Source of the DNA: Paracamarosporium sp. OC-R06-R3
Lineage: Eukaryota; Ascomycota; Dothideomycetes; Pleosporales; Didymosphaeriaceae
Assembly: GCA_019828545.1 (NCBI GenBank)
Contig: JACVRA010000364.1
Coordinates: forward strand, 62,001 to 126,000
Length of the DNA: 64,000 bases
Reading direction: 5' to 3'
Shown here: positions 45,379 through 58,018 of the stretch, piece by piece
Position numbering within the stretch: position 1 is the first letter of the stretch
How the letters are laid out: every line of letters starts with the position of its first letter
The notes under the pieces: generated by a model
Database searches by the model: none
What the model was told of the DNA's origin: nothing
Seen by the model: the letters and a program-made list of their open reading frames with translations, nothing else
Made by a program: the position numbers and the translations under genes

Positions 45379-48300
45379 AGCTCGCGGTCGTTTCGGGCAT
45401 AGCGGGACGCCATCTCTCCGAACGTCAAGCGTTGACGGCGATGCGGTTCCCGTTCCTCTGCCATCCTCCTGCGCGGCGAGTCTGTGACGTTGTTCAAAAG
45501 CATGTTGTTGGAAGGTTGGGAGAAGGGGTTTGGGTGGGGTGCCCAAACGCCGTGGACCCTCTGACAACGGCCACGCAGCGTGGAAAATATGTGATCGTTA
45601 ACATTGGCAACGTAAAGAGAGGGGATTTCATGATGTTGGAAATGGTTCTAAGAATCGACAACGCATCGTAACAACCCGTCCAAAGATTTTTCGGCCATAT
45701 ACGCAGTATATCTTGCTCCGATGCCGAGATCTGCAAGAATGCAGAAGCATTAAGATTGCCAACGTTTGTCTTTGGATGGTGTGCGTTAGCATCGCCTTGA
45801 AGAGATACCCCTAGTTTCAAACACACAAGATGATCTATCCATCTAGAATCACGCATCAACATTTTGTTCCGTCGAGTCCTTGGACAAATTCCCACAAGAG
45901 ATACACACACTAAGCCCAGACAACAGCATTCTGTTTGGCACAAAAAGAAAGAAATCTGAAAGACTAAATCGGGACGAATTAATCAGGAACTATCAAGTCG
46001 TATACGACTGGCTACAAACGATGGAAAATTACGAACAGCCGACACATGAACCGATTCTCGTTGTCAGGCATGCAAACCTGCGATTCCCAAATACACATTG
46101 CGATTGTATCGGTAAAGGTAGACAGGATATTACTGCGCATATTTGACTGGTTTCCTTTCCAAGGAAGAACACAAATCTCTATCTTTCTAAGAGGAGGCTG
46201 CCCCAGGTGCTGCTGTGCTGCTGTCGCTGGATCCCGGAGCGAGCGTACCCAGACATGGACGTATTTAAGATAAAATGCTTCCGAAAAGGATACCGACGTG
46301 GACGAACAAGAGTCATATGTCCGTAAACCTTAGAGGTTGCTGGTACACTTTTTCACTTGGCCACTGATGTTACTCCACTGTGGAGGAGAAGATTTGGTCA
46401 TCGGTCACGCTATCAAGCTGTTGTTATTGCAGAGATTTGCCGGATCTTGCTGCCTCAGGTCTTCCCATGGCTGATCGATCTGGAACAGCAATCTTTCCGT
46501 CGGCCAAGGAGGTTCGTCAACAGGTACATACCGCAGCTCATTTTCAGACTGTTGTCTTCCGTAACCCCGCAGGCATTTCCACGATTTGGGCGTTCTAGCC
46601 TCACCACAACAATGGCCTCCTGCCCTCACCGTTGCCCGGTCCCCTCACCCACAATCGTGCTCTCAATTTCACGTCTGCACAACAACACCAAAAAACCTAC
46701 GAATTTGCAATTCCCTCAAGACCTTCTACTATATAAACCACTCAATTGGCTCCATAATATCCTAAAATTCAATGCTTAGCATTGTTAGCTCAATCGGTTG
46801 TTGCCGCTCCTCGACTCGAAACTCGTCAACATTTTAACAGATGCTGACGGTTCGAATCCAGGTGCCTTCTAACCATTTGGCATTTCGGCCCGTTACTAAC
46901 TGGACTAACCTTCACAGGTTTACAGGATTCCAGGACCCGGGACCGGATTGGACTCTTCATACTACGTACGTTCATTGCGCCTGATTTAACGGTTACTAAC
47001 TCGTGAACATACCAGGTACGCAAGTACGAAAAACGAAGGGTAAATCAACCTCCTCAGGTAAGTCAACTGATAGAGGACAGGAGCGGCATAACAGATTGAG
47101 CATTCTTTTTTGCCTTTTTCTGGAACCTAAGGGTTGTCCGCTTATACAAGGTATTTGACGTTCGAAGCTATTACAAAAGCTACAGACTACAAAGTGGTAT
47201 CTAACAGCTATATCGCTCTTGCGCTCGCTAATCACCCCTCACGACACAGCACTGGTGCTACGGTTTTCGATTTTTTTGAATGCTTGGCGAGTTGTTGGCT
47301 CTCTCTTATCTGCCTTAGCTGCTTCACTTGCCACCCACAACACCTAACCTGCGCTTATTCTCGCACCTCGTTTGTTCTCTCTCCTCGCTCGCCATCCACG
47401 CCGAATATGCTTGTGCTGCTCTGCAGTCTTCCTCTCCTTCTTCTCCTCGGTATCTCTAGCGTCGTCTTCTCCGTTGAGGCTTGCCCGCTCCTCGCGCTCC
47501 TCACGGTCTTGTACTTGCTCAGTCATGGCCGCCGTATCCTCCCCGAGTTCGCTCGTGGCTCGCCGCCTCAGATTCGTCCCCGCCGCTTTGCGCGCCCTCC
47601 TCCATTCGGTGATGCCGATCGCATAAACATAGCCACCACAAGAACGATATCCGATTGTGCACCGATGCGCTCGATTCGCTACCATCATTGCTATCATTGC
47701 CATCGTTGCCATGCCCCCGATCGTATTCTTGAAGAGTTCGAGCTTCCGGACTACGTTGAGACGCTGCTTGACGAAATCTACGAATTTACAGGCAAGCTTG
47801 AACAACGCTACAGATGTTGTAGTATACTGACTCCTAAGTAGACTTGGAAGGCTTGGTCACCCTCGGAGGAGATTTAGGATTCACGTTCGACGTAGATACT
47901 GATGTGTTCCCGCTTTTCCCTTTTTTCGGGTGTGGACTTGATCCAGACATCGAGTAGTCGAGATAGACACTTAACACAATATACCACATAAAAGATTGAT
48001 CAATCCCTTGTGGGCAATGCTGCCCCAGAAAGATACAGCGGCAAATTATGACCATATCCCCGAATTCTTGCGACTATTCTACCTTCGAGACATTCAAATA
48101 AGCTTTTCGGCCCGCTGGTGTGGCACCGGCTGATGTGACGGACTCGACTCGGTTCCCCACATTCCGTTACATGACAGCGCCATTTCCGGAGCACAATAAT
48201 CGTAGGACTAGTGCTAGGGCTCACTTGCACCAATTAAACATGCGAACGCTTCGGAAGCGTGGTTACGATCCGCTGACTGAATCTAGGGGGAAAGACCGGA

Positions 48301-48389
48301 TACTTGTTGACTCTAATATCTGATCTGCTTTATATACGCAACGCCCATCTTCAAGGAGCTTCGATAGGCAAATTTCACGACACGATAGC
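45379..48389. other. Gene-poor stretch with a tRNA-like element
   Basis: About 3 kb. A plus-strand frame at 47134-47841 (235 codons) and an antisense frame (47344-47805) overlap fully in a pyrimidine-rich tract and are not called. The tRNA-like element near 46.8 kb is listed separately. This stretch may contain transposon remains, but no ends or coding core are clear. Confidence 0.45.
46770..46868 (+). repeat. Degenerate tRNA-like pol III element (SINE head or tRNA pseudogene)
   Basis: It contains a good A box (TAGCTCAATCGG, 46786-46797) and a perfect B box (GGTTCGAATCC, 46849-46859) at tRNA-like spacing. The middle reads GACTCGAAACTCGTC, recalling a CGA anticodon loop of tRNA-Ser. However, the acceptor stem, D stem and T stem do not pair, so it is not a working tRNA gene. 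A perfect inverted repeat, CAATGC-TTA-GCATTG, lies immediately upstream (46770-46784). It is either a tRNA pseudogene or the head of a tRNA-derived SINE. Confidence 0.45.
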
Positions 48390-49749
48390 ATGGCAATAAC
48401 AAATGGAAACTTGCGGCCAAATGGCACTACGGCATCCCCTCTACCTATCGTAATAGGAGGCGGCGGTTGCGTTGGACTCTTCCTAGCCCTTCTCCTCACC
48501 CAATCCAGTATACCCAATCGCATAATCGCAGGTGCCACCTCCCTTGATTTCAACGCTCCTTGCTGACACATGATCCCGTTAGGTGATCGAGCCCGAGCAT
48601 CCTGACCCGTCTTCAACTCGTGCCATGGCCCATCAGCCCCTTATTTTTCCCCTTTTCGCACGCGCTGGGCTCATGCCCGAACTTTCGCGCCAGGGCAGCT
48701 TCTCTTCCGGTCTCTGCTTTCGCACAAGCGCCAAAAATGGTTCAGAATTTATCGCGGGCAAGCGGTTCAAGGAGGGCGATAAGTCTCAATTACTCCTTCC
48801 GCAGGGCAAATTCCAGGAGATTTTGATCAGGAAGATGGGGGAGTTAGGGGGGTCGGAGGTACGATTGGGATCGCACATCATAGGGTTTGAAGACGAGGGG
48901 AACAATGTAATCGTTCGAATAAGCGACGAGAATGGCATAGAAGAAAACATAGAAGCAGAGTACCTGATAGGGGCGGATGGCGCGAAGTCTACCGTACGGA
49001 AAACGCTAGGGTCATCATTCGATGGCGAAACGCTACCCAACCAACTTGTTGCGACCGACATAATGTACGATTTCCATGCCCATGGATTCTTCGATGCGAA
49101 TTTCATCATAGACCCCGAGAACTATGGCCTCATCGGACGTATAACGAACGGCGGTTTATGGAGAGTAAGCTACGGTGTTCCAAACGAGGTTCCAGAAGAA
49201 GAGGTGCGCAAAGGTGCCGAGGACAAGATAAAGAAGATGCTTCCAGATGGCGGGAAGAGTGGATTTGAAGTGAAGAGGATCGCGCCATACAAAGCGCAGC
49301 AGCTATGCGTGGATAAGTTTTGGAGAGGAAGGGTAGGCCTATGTGGCGATGCAGCGCACCGTGAGTTCCTCTTCATTATGAGCAAACGGCTCATTGGAGC
49401 AGAGATCTAATCTAATCTAGTAACGAACCCCTACGCTGGCCTCGGTCTCGCCTCCGGCATCGCAGATGCATCTTCTCTTGCCGAAGTTCTCATTCGCATT
49501 CTTACAAAACAATCTTCAAATCCTGAGAAGCTTCTAACTTCCTGGTCTGATGCGCGGCGGCAAAAGTTCTTGACGGTGATAGATAAGCCAAGTCGGATGG
49601 CTTATGCAAGGGTAAAGAATAAGGTTGATACGGAGGAAGAGATCGATGCGTTACTGACAAGAGACTCCATGATGGGCGCTTTGAAAAAAGGAATGCCTGC
49701 CATGCCTCCACCTATTGAGACGAAGGCGGAGGAGCTTGATGGTTGGTGA
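48390..49749 (+). CDS. FAD-dependent monooxygenase (phenol hydroxylase-like FAD fold)
   Basis: Exons 48390-48527, 48583-49360 and 49421-49749; product 414 residues. Intron 1 (55 bp) fits phase only with a GC donor, ATC|GCAGGT..GTTAG with a CTGAC branch point, joining SIPNRII to VIEPEHPDPSS. The nearby GT gives a frameshift. Intron 2 is 60 bp (GTGAGT..CTAG) and rebuilds GDAAHLTNPYAGLGLASG. Motifs: the Rossmann GxGxxG reads GGGGCVGLFLALLL (about 25-40), the DG motif reads GADGAKSTVRK (mid protein), and the GD motif reads GLCGDAAH. The enzyme should use FAD and NAD(P)H to hydroxylate an aromatic or related substrate; no substrate can be inferred. No secondary-metabolite backbone gene is nearby. 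Confidence 0.85.
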
Positions 49750-50874
49750 AATAGTGATGACGACTAGCACATAGTACCATTCAGATTAGATTGAATATTA
49801 CATGCCTAAGGTAATGCTACGATTCGTCTCCTGTGATCCGTTCCCATTATTGGTAGCTAAGCCGTGCGCAAGGAGTTGGCCATCCCGATACCACATGATG
49901 GCTCTACTTTATGGTGGCGACGGTGTATTTCCAAACCTCACGGTCCTCAAGGCTCTCGTTAGTAGGAAGAAGGGGGTGGAAGAGAGAGATATCTAACGCT
50001 CTCATTCACAGATTCCACTATCTCCTCGCCCTAAGTCTTAATGTCTCTACCACAATAATTTCATCTATGTCACAAGTCTTGTAAATTATTTAATAAACCA
50101 TTCCAAAGCCTGAGCCTGATCGAATGAGGCCTCGCTTCCTGACTTTAAAAGCACGCACCACATAAAAGTGAGCACGACACGCAGACCGTTCATTGCCCAA
50201 ACCGACTCGTTCTAGCGTTGAACAGTATCACCCGTTCTTTCCATCAGACACAATCTACTAGTGTGTGCGATTGAAATGCTGTGTTTGAGTTTCTGGTTCA
50301 ATAATAATCCGGGACGTGATGTCAACAATAGCTAATACTAAACATAGGAAAGCAATGGAAGAGTATAAAAATATAAGTCCATCAAGTTTAGTGCTATCAA
50401 ATTGTAAAAATAGCCTATTTGAAGCGTGTTTTTGATAACCGGCAGTGTCACCGTATAGGTGTCCTGGCTTATGATGATCTCGGGTTCGATAGCATTTGTA
50501 GACTTTCTGGCTGAGCTTCAAATCTCTCGTTATTTCGAAGCTCTTGGTTGTTGTAATTGTCAATTTTTATTAGTGTATTTTAGAGACTGAGTCACCATAA
50601 ATGCGAAGAGATACAAAGCTTGGAGGTGCGTCCAATTTCAGGTGACCCATAAACAGTGGTAAACAAGATGAATTCTCAAACGGCAACAACGAGCTAGGTG
50701 AAGGCAACTGCACGCGAGAAAACGCATCGCATGTCCCGAGCTTGGCACAGAGATAAATAGTACCTTCACTTTTCTAAAGACACCTTCTTTGCTAACCACA
50801 CTCTCCGCACACCTCGTTCCTGTTTTTAACTAAAAAAACAACAAGCTAACGTATCTGTGCCCCAGACTCTAAAC
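49750..50874. other. Intergenic
   Basis: About 1.1 kb; no gene or RNA recognised. It contains the promoter of the acidic protein gene. Confidence 0.5.
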
Positions 50875-51480
50875 ATGTCCAACGTATTGCGCGAGTACGA
50901 GGCGGAGGAGCAAGAATTGTGGTTCGAAGAAGATGAGCCCGATTACGATGAAGACACGGACGAGATGGAGCTTTGGGAGGGAGACTCCGACGAGGTGTTA
51001 GATGAGCAGGTCATCGATGAAGAGGCGATCTTGGGCATTGCCAGGGGCGAGCCTGAGAACGTCGACTCAGACGTGGTCCCTCAAAAGTTCACAGCTTACA
51101 CCCCGCTCAAGCGAGCTGTGGACACGGTGAGTGCACAATTGGAAGGCCTAAGAGTTTACAACTGATTATGGTTAATTGTTTTGTAGGTCTTCTTCTTCTT
51201 CCCCGACGGACAAGAGAACAAGGCGTGCTGGAATCAAGTCCACCAATTCTTCGCGGAGAACCGCGACTGCAACATACCCGCCCCATATCATCCACCAGCA
51301 CCTGGATGCCGTTCCCTTGTCGTAATCCGCCTTCCAGCCCCGCAATGTGCCTTGGCCCCCGGTTCACATCAGTCTTCATCCTCGCCACTCGTCTCTGAAT
51401 ACGGTACCTTAAGTTCGGAGGACATGGACATAAGCGAAGAGCCTAGCGACACCGACGCCGATGAGAGGGATACTTTGTGA
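50875..51480 (+). CDS. Small acidic hypothetical protein
   Basis: Exons 50875-51126 and 51187-51480, with a 60-bp intron (GTGAGT..GTAG); product 181 residues. The N-terminal half is strongly acidic (EYEAEEQELWFEEDEPDYDE). The second exon opens VFFFFPDGQENKACWNQVHQ and ends in an acidic Ser/Asp tail (DISEEPSDTDADERDTL). I recognise no family. The clean splice and good start (MSNVLREYE) favour a real gene. Confidence 0.55.
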
Positions 51481-52242
51481 GCTAGACAGCCGCGACTTCT
51501 TCGACTACTGTATCCTCGTCCGCATACGAGGCAGCTTCGACCTTTCCGCTGATCAAGGTCGATACTTTAACATTGGGGTTCTTGCGTTGGTTAGTTTTTG
51601 TGGTATGAAACCGACTAATGTAGAGGTTCCGACTTCACATGAAACAAGTCGACATACATAGAACCTCATGAATATAAGGCAACTAAAAGTGCCACTGCTC
51701 AAGCGTATCGCGCAAGATGTTGCATTCTTCGTCCGTGTCCAATGTTTTTAAACCAGCAGATTACCTCCTCTTGTACTTCATAATAGTTATTTGTTCTCTT
51801 CGCCCAGTCTTTTAGATTTTCCAATGTGGCTAGTAACATAACATAGCCGAAATATTCGAAATCCAAAGGAGAGGTAAATGATCGAAACTGCGGAGGCGAA
51901 CAGTGGCGTATAATGCTTCATATCGGAGAGCCTAATCATACCTATGCAGCTTCCTAGATGAACCGAGCGACTGAGCGGATACAAAGCATAGCTATGCGTT
52001 GAGATCCGTATGCGGAGGTGACTCGGAACATGGGGATGCCGTAGAGATGCAGTCAGTGTGGCTAGTGTCAAGTGGCTTGACTAGCGCCACAAATGCCGAA
52101 CCGTCGTTATGGACACGATGTGCCAAGTCGAAACATTGTCAACGCCGGAACGCCATTACGCCTCACCTTTCTCTCTCCCGATGCGCCAGCCCTCGATCTT
52201 AACCCTCCTCCTTTCCTGCCGATAGCTACGCGCTCTGCAATC
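51481..52242. other. Intergenic
   Basis: 762 bp between the acidic protein gene and the golgin gene. Nothing recognised. Confidence 0.5.
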
Positions 52243-54271
52243 ATGTCTGCACCGTCGACATCGGACCCGCTCAAGGAAAGTGGTACGTGAGCTGAACTAT
52301 CCGTGTACCAAGGGTCGTTCCGGAGGAAATTGGGCAAGTAAACACTAGTTTAGACTGACCAAACTACAGCTGCCGCCTCAAAGTCCAAGAAGAAGAAGAA
52401 CAAGAAGAAGGGCGGAGGTAACACGAACAAAACTGAGGAAGCCGCGACTGTGAATGGGACCCACGAGAAGCAAGAGGAGCAGGACGATGACCCGGATGAG
52501 GAAGATGAACAATCCGTACGATCTGCCTCCCGTCTCCTGAACCAGGCTCGGTCACCTAGAACGGGACTGACATCCCACAGAAGCCAACTGTTCAATCGTA
52601 TGAGCCCGACGACGTTGAAGATGAACAACCGCTCTCGCCCACGACCGCGCAAGCGAACGGCGCAACATCGCGCTCCATATCGTCTGCCGTAGCTCTTGGC
52701 CTGTCACGCTCACGCTCTCAGCAGGGCCTTTCGCCGTCCCCTCCCCCGCCATCCGACGCCAGCGCCCGCTTAGATGCAATCGCGAAGGAACGAGATGCGC
52801 TACGGCAGGAGGTGACAGAGCTGAGAAAGAGCTTAGAGAGCATACAAGAGAAACACGAGGAAGAGATTGGCACTCTACAGGGTGAATTGGAAGAGGCAAA
52901 CGAGAACAAGGATCACTTTGAGACGCAGTACAAGAATCTGCTAGGAAGGGTGAATACCATCAAGACCTCGCTAGGCGATCGATTAAAGGCTGATGCGGTA
53001 AGCGTGAAGTTTCTGTGCAATGTGAAGTGGGTTCGGGCATCGAGGTTACTGACAATGACTAGGCCAGGATCGAAGAGTACCAGACCCATGTCTCGGAGCT
53101 TGAGGAGCAGAGTCGCGAATTACAAGAGAGCAACACTTCATTGACCGAGCAGCTTGACAAGCTGCGGAAGGACAACGAGGCGCAGGCAGCGGAAGCTGCA
53201 ACTCTCCGCAGCCGATCGAATCTGTCACAGCAGAATTGGATCAAGGAGCGCGATGAACTAATTTCAAGAGAAGCCTTCGCCAGAGAAGAGTTTGAGAACG
53301 CGAAGCAGGCTATGCAGGACTGGGAGGTCCTAGCTATGAACGAGCGCTCGATCAGAGAGAATCTTGCGGAGAAGGAGGCCGAGCTAAAGGAACAGATAGA
53401 GTCATTGCGCGAGGCGTATGAGAAAGCGGCGCGGGACCGGGACACTAATAACGAGGCTGTTGAAGGCCTCCAGAAGGCGCTCCATGAGGTACAGAATTGT
53501 AAGTCCATGCGCCTTCGACTTACTCGCCGCGCTGACAGGTTGTCTCAGTACGTAAGACTGAGCTGCGGAGATCAGTGGAGAACTACGAATCGCAGATTGA
53601 TGAGCTTCGTAAACAGGTGCAGGCGGCACAGGACGCTGCCACAGCATCTAGGACGACTCTTGAAACAACCCAGAGAGAACTTGAAAGAGCTATACCTTTC
53701 GAAAAGGAAGTCAAAGAGAAGAACCTCTTGATAGGCAAGCTCCGACACGAGGCGGTGACGCTTAACGAGCACCTCACCAAGGCTCTCCGAATACTAAAGA
53801 AAGGACGACCAGAGGACAACGTGGACAGGCAGATTGTCACAAATTACTTCATCCATTTCTTGTCCATCGACCGGTCGGATCCGAAGAAATTCGAGGCGCT
53901 GCAGCTCATATCTGCATTGCTAGGCTGGACTGATGGTGAGTGTTTTCCCAATGTATACGTCCTGTTATACTTAGTACTTTCTAGAACAAAAAGAACAGGC
54001 TGGTCTTGCCCGCCCTGGAACCTCTAATAGCAGTCTGCGAATCCCGATGTCTCCTTTCCGTCGGACACCGTCTACGCCTTCTCTCAACAGCGGCATCAAC
54101 GACCCTATGCTCATGGCCAGCAGCTCCAGCAACAAGGAATCGTTAGCGGAGCTGTGGTCCGACTTTCTGGAACGTGAAGCCGACTCCCGTAGAGGTAGTG
54201 AACCTACATCTCCACCGCCGAGAAGTGATACGGCCAGCGGTCTAGGAATTAGCGAAGGGGAGAAGAGATAA
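52243..54271 (+). CDS. RUD3: Golgin Rud3 (coiled coil with C-terminal GRAB domain)
   Basis: Six exons: 52243-52282, 52370-52515, 52581-52997, 53063-53498, 53549-53935 and 53985-54271, with introns of 87, 65, 65, 50 and 49 bp; product 570 residues. The N-terminus is Lys-rich (SKSKKKKNKKKGGG), then acidic, then a long coiled coil (about 120-420, heptads rich in E, L, K and Q). The GRAB domain (about 405-475) is clear: KNLLIGKLRHEAVTLNEHLT followed by NVDRQIVTNYFIHFLSIDRS and a FEALQLISALLGW end. In yeast this domain binds Arf1-GTP and places Rud3 on the cis-Golgi. The tail is Ser/Pro-rich. Acceptor choice before 53549 (TCTCAG rather than GACAG) avoids a stop. Confidence 0.9.
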
Positions 54272-54597
54272 TGAAGACAAGCCCGATTATTGAAATGACA
54301 GCTATTTATTGTATTTACATAGGATAGGATACCTTCTGATTGCATGCGGATGAATGGATTGAGCATATCAGCGTGAGACAGGACAAACCCGTGGGGTTGC
54401 CGTCCTGGAGTGCAAGCGTTTCGAAATTTCGGCTGCGACACGCATGATAGCATGCTAAGTTGCCTAAATGGCTATGATACACTTCGTCTTCCAACTCTCT
54501 CTTCTATGGTTACAGATGCCCTGCCGTACCTCCTGTCCAAAAGCGCCAATCATGCTAGGAAGTACACTAATGTACAGTATCAACAATTCCTTGGTCG
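54272..54597. other. Convergent 3' region of RUD3 and the bL32m gene
   Basis: 326 bp; expected 3' UTRs only. Confidence 0.5.
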
Positions 54598-55171
54598 TCA
54601 TCTCTTAACCCACGTGGTGTGCTTCACGATGTGTTTGACGTCCCTTGGGTCGGGCTCAACCATGCGTGCCCTCTTCCCCTCTTCACGCTGCTCGCGCTTC
54701 AACTGCTTCTCTTGCTTCCTCGTGGGCATTCGTACGGACCACCAGTTGTCACCGAATATGTTAGATTTGATCGCTGCATTGGCTGTTAGACATGACCGGC
54801 TACCATGTGAAGAAATGGCCTCAACACGTACCATCCACGCAGTAGGGACATAGAAAGTGCGCGCGCTTTACCCTGCCGCATGCCGAACACTTGTTCAGAT
54901 TTGTGAGGTCCTTCAAGCCCTTGCCGGCCATGAAGCGTGTTCGCTTCTTCATGTATGATGTCTTTTTCTTGGGCACTGCCTTCAGCACGCCCTCCCAGAT
55001 GTCCGAGAGTGACGGTATCGATGGCAGCGAGAGAGGTATGGCGAGCGCAGCAAAGGGAGTGGGCAGCGCGAGGCGCTGGAGCAGCGGCAGGTTCAGGACG
55101 GGGCGCGCGGGGCCATTGAGAGCGGGCAGCAGCGTCTGCCACAGCGGAGGCAGCGGGCGGGCGAGGGCCAT
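54598..55171 (-). CDS. MRPL32: Mitochondrial ribosomal protein bL32m
   Basis: Exons 54832-55171 and 54598-54782, with a 49-bp intron (GTACGT..ACAG with a CTAAC branch point); product 174 residues. The start is MALARPLPPLW, beginning a leader rich in Ala, Leu, Pro and Arg that fits mitochondrial import; in yeast this precursor is cut by the m-AAA protease. The mature start (AVPKKKTSYMKKRTRFMAGK) and the zinc motif CSAC..CPYC with Cys at 95, 98, 108 and 111 identify bL32m. The second exon carries IFGDNWWSVRMPTRKQEKQL, the mitochondrial-type extension. It is divergent from the septin gene 288 bp away. Confidence 0.9.
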
Positions 55172-55459
55172 GGCGATGGAGGCGGCGGCTGGGGATGGCG
55201 CGTGTCTTTGGTGTAGAGAAATTCCGTCTCCCAATGCACCCCAGTCCCAAGGTCCCTCGCGCTAGCCGCGGGCAGTGCTAGCGCGCCTTCGCTTCGTGGC
55301 TGCCCCTTTCCGCGCCAGCAAGAGCGCCAGAAAGTCCACCGCGACCGCCCTGCATTGTTGATACACACGCCCGCCCTCGACACCACTCTCCTGCTTCTCA
55401 GCTTCCCCCCCAGGCCACCCGCACAGCACACCGCCGCCCCGAGGTCCGCATCCCCCGCA

Positions 55460-56642
55460 ATGGCTGCCGCATACGGAGCACCGCAGCAGTCGGTCTACCC
55501 TGAGAGCTATGTCGGTTTCGACAGCATCACCAAACAGATCGAAAAGAAGCTCGTCAAGCGGGGCTTCCAGTTCAACATCATCTGCGTCGGTAAGCTTCTC
55601 GGCGGCGGGCCTTTCGGAGAATTGTTGGTCTAACGCCTGCGCAGGACAGACTGGCCTCGGCAAGTCGACCCTGATCAACACCATCTTCGCCTCGCACCTC
55701 ATAGACAGCAAGGGTCGCATGCTGCCCGACGAACCCATCCGCCAGACCACTGAGATCCAGGCCGTCTCGCACACAATCGAGGAGAACGGCGTCCGTCTCC
55801 GCCTCAACATCGTCGACACCCCCGGCTACGGTGACCTGATCAACAACGAGCGCTGCTGGGACCCCATTGTCAAGTACATCAAGGACCAGCACAGTGCATA
55901 CCTTCGCAAGGAGCTCACCGCCCAGCGTGAGCGCTACCTCCAGGACACGCGCATCCACTGCTGCTTGTTCTTCATCAACCCCTCTGGTCACGGTCTCAAG
56001 CCCATTGACATTGTTGTGCTCAAGAAGCTGAGCGAGTTTGTCAACGTCGTGCCCGTCATTGCCAAGAGCGACAGCTTGACCCTTGAGGAGCGCGCTGCCT
56101 TCAAGGAGCGGATAAAGGAGGAGTTTTCCTTCCACAACCTGCGCATGTACCCGTACGACAATGAGGAGCATGATCAGGAGGAAGTTGCCCTCAACACCTC
56201 CATCAAGGTAAGCACATTCGCAACCAGATTGGCAATGGCCCGTGTTAATCTAGCATAGAGCATCATTCCCTTTGCCGTTGTCGGCTCCGAGAAGAACATC
56301 GTCGTGAACGGCAAGCAAGTTCGCGGTCGCCAGAACCGCTGGGGCTTCATCAATGGTCAGCCCAATTATCTTCGCTGCCGTCACTTTTACTAACGATGTA
56401 CAGTTGAGGACGAGAACCACTGCGAATTTGTCTACCTCCGCAATTTCCTTACCCGCACCCACCTGCAAGACCTGATTGAGACGACGTCGCAAATCCACTA
56501 CGAATCTTTCCGCGCCAAGCAGCTTCTCGCGCTCAAGGAGAGTTCCGCAGTCGGCGGCGGTCACGGCTCCCGCCCCATCTCACCCGCCGCAGATCGCGAA
56601 CTTAGCAGGAACAGCCAGCGGATGACCATGAACGGGTACTAG
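55460..56642 (+). CDS. CDC10: Septin of the Cdc10/AspD group
   Basis: Exons 55460-55589, 55645-56207, 56259-56355 and 56404-56642, with introns of 55, 51 and 48 bp; product 342 residues. The polybasic entry and P-loop read KKLVKRGFQFNIICVGQTGLGKST, with the P-loop split by intron 1. The G3 motif is DTPGYGD and the G4-type motif is AKSD. The septin unique element (NVEDENHCEFVYLRNFLTRT, HLQDLIETTSQIHYE) follows. The N-terminus (ESYVGFDSITKQIEKK) and the lack of a long C-terminal coiled coil mark it as Cdc10-type rather than Cdc3, Cdc11 or Cdc12. Septins assemble into rods and filaments at septa, germ-tube bases and hyphal tips; Cdc10 sits at the centre of the octamer. Confidence 0.92.
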
Positions 56643-58018
56643 GAGTTCCCTGCTCATAGTCGGGTCGACAGCATTGGGGCCAAGACGGCGGGACCTCCTG
56701 GGCCAAGGGTTGCCCCCATAATCGATCCAATCAATTGAGGGGTTCAAGAACATTCGGACAGTGGTGTGGAAGCAGGGGAGAGGTAGAGACGCGGTTTGCG
56801 GTATGATACCAGTGCAGGTCTTAGCACGTTGACTTAGCCGACATGTGGCGTTCGTTGTGGGTTGCAAAGCGCTATACATTCTAATAACTTTTTTTTAGTA
56901 AGGCATGGATTATTATTCACTTCGATTCTTCTCCTATGTTTAGCGGTAGTATGTGGACTGTTGATTGGGTAGACCTCGGCTCAGCTGGTTACACCTGGGC
57001 CGAACTCTAGGATAGCGGTGGTAATCTTGAGACAAAAGTCATTACGAGGATAATGTGGTGTGCATAGTGGGTAACTTTGTTCTGCTGCATTGAGTTTCCG
57101 ACCAGTTAACGGTTGATGCTATTTCACATCACACGCTGGAAGGTACAATGGGGTTTTTTTTTCCTGACTGCCTCCCGCATGGACAATGTCTGGCCACATC
57201 CCGTTCGATGTCGTGTTGGCGTGTCGCGCAGGGGGAAGTGGTGATTTGTGCTTTTAGCATGAGCACGGACAACGAACTTATAACGGTATTTCTCATTGAA
57301 GCTGCATCCTTCTTTGTGATGCAGTCCAGGAAATTCATTTCGGCGGCACTAAGTACCAGATGTGGCAGCATCTCCTAAAGATCGAGAGCATCGGTCGGTA
57401 TTTCACCGCTCGGTAGCTCACTACCAGTAAAGCATGCAGGACTTCCAACCCCGAGTAGCGGGAATAAGGGAATCGCGATGCGTGTGAAATGATACTACTC
57501 CATCTAATTTATGACAAGATTGTGTATTCAAGATGACTGTCATCAAGTATGTACAGGACGGCTCAGGCAGAGCTCAAAAGATGTAAATATTGTCCGCCGC
57601 CGAGCTTGCAATTGTCGGAGACAGAACCGTCTCAAGTGCGAGCGATGACATTTCCATGTCTAAGCGGGCAGCGACTAGTCGTGTCGTGTCGCAAGGCTTC
57701 CTGCTTCCTTCCCAGATGAGAATGACAGCGACCTTCTCGAGTTCGTTGGACAGTCCTCGAGTCCATTTAGGAGTCCCCAAATCTTTTAACTTAACAGGCG
57801 GTTTCTAGGCTAACCTTCTCATTCTCGAACCGTTACCACTCGAACACTACCACTGTCAGACCTTCAATGAAGTGGAGATGGATCTTCAGGGAGAAGAGCA
57901 CGAACAGTTAGTGAGAAATCCAATGTTGCCGAACTGAGCAAAGCTGAGGGATGGTGGTGCAACTGAGACTGGGGTTGCGTAACAGTGAGGGCTTGACTTT
58001 GGAATCGTGAAGAGGTGT
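56643..58018. other. Intergenic
   Basis: About 1.4 kb between the convergent septin and LTO1 genes. Chance frames only. Confidence 0.5.

Noticed and set aside
47194..47210. Sequence resembling an LTR-retrotransposon primer-binding site (TGGTATCTAACAGC)
   Set aside because: Imperfect match, with no long terminal repeats or gag/pol coding sequence around it.
47134..47841. 235-codon plus-strand frame with a leucine-rich stretch
   Set aside because: It lies in a CT-rich tract with an equally long antisense frame, has no start context or family features, and looks like chance.
54891..55265. 124-codon plus-strand frame over the bL32m gene
   Set aside because: Antisense shadow of the clearly identified ribosomal protein.
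55578..56171. 197-codon minus-strand frame over the septin gene
   Set aside because: Shadow of the septin coding strand caused by codon bias.
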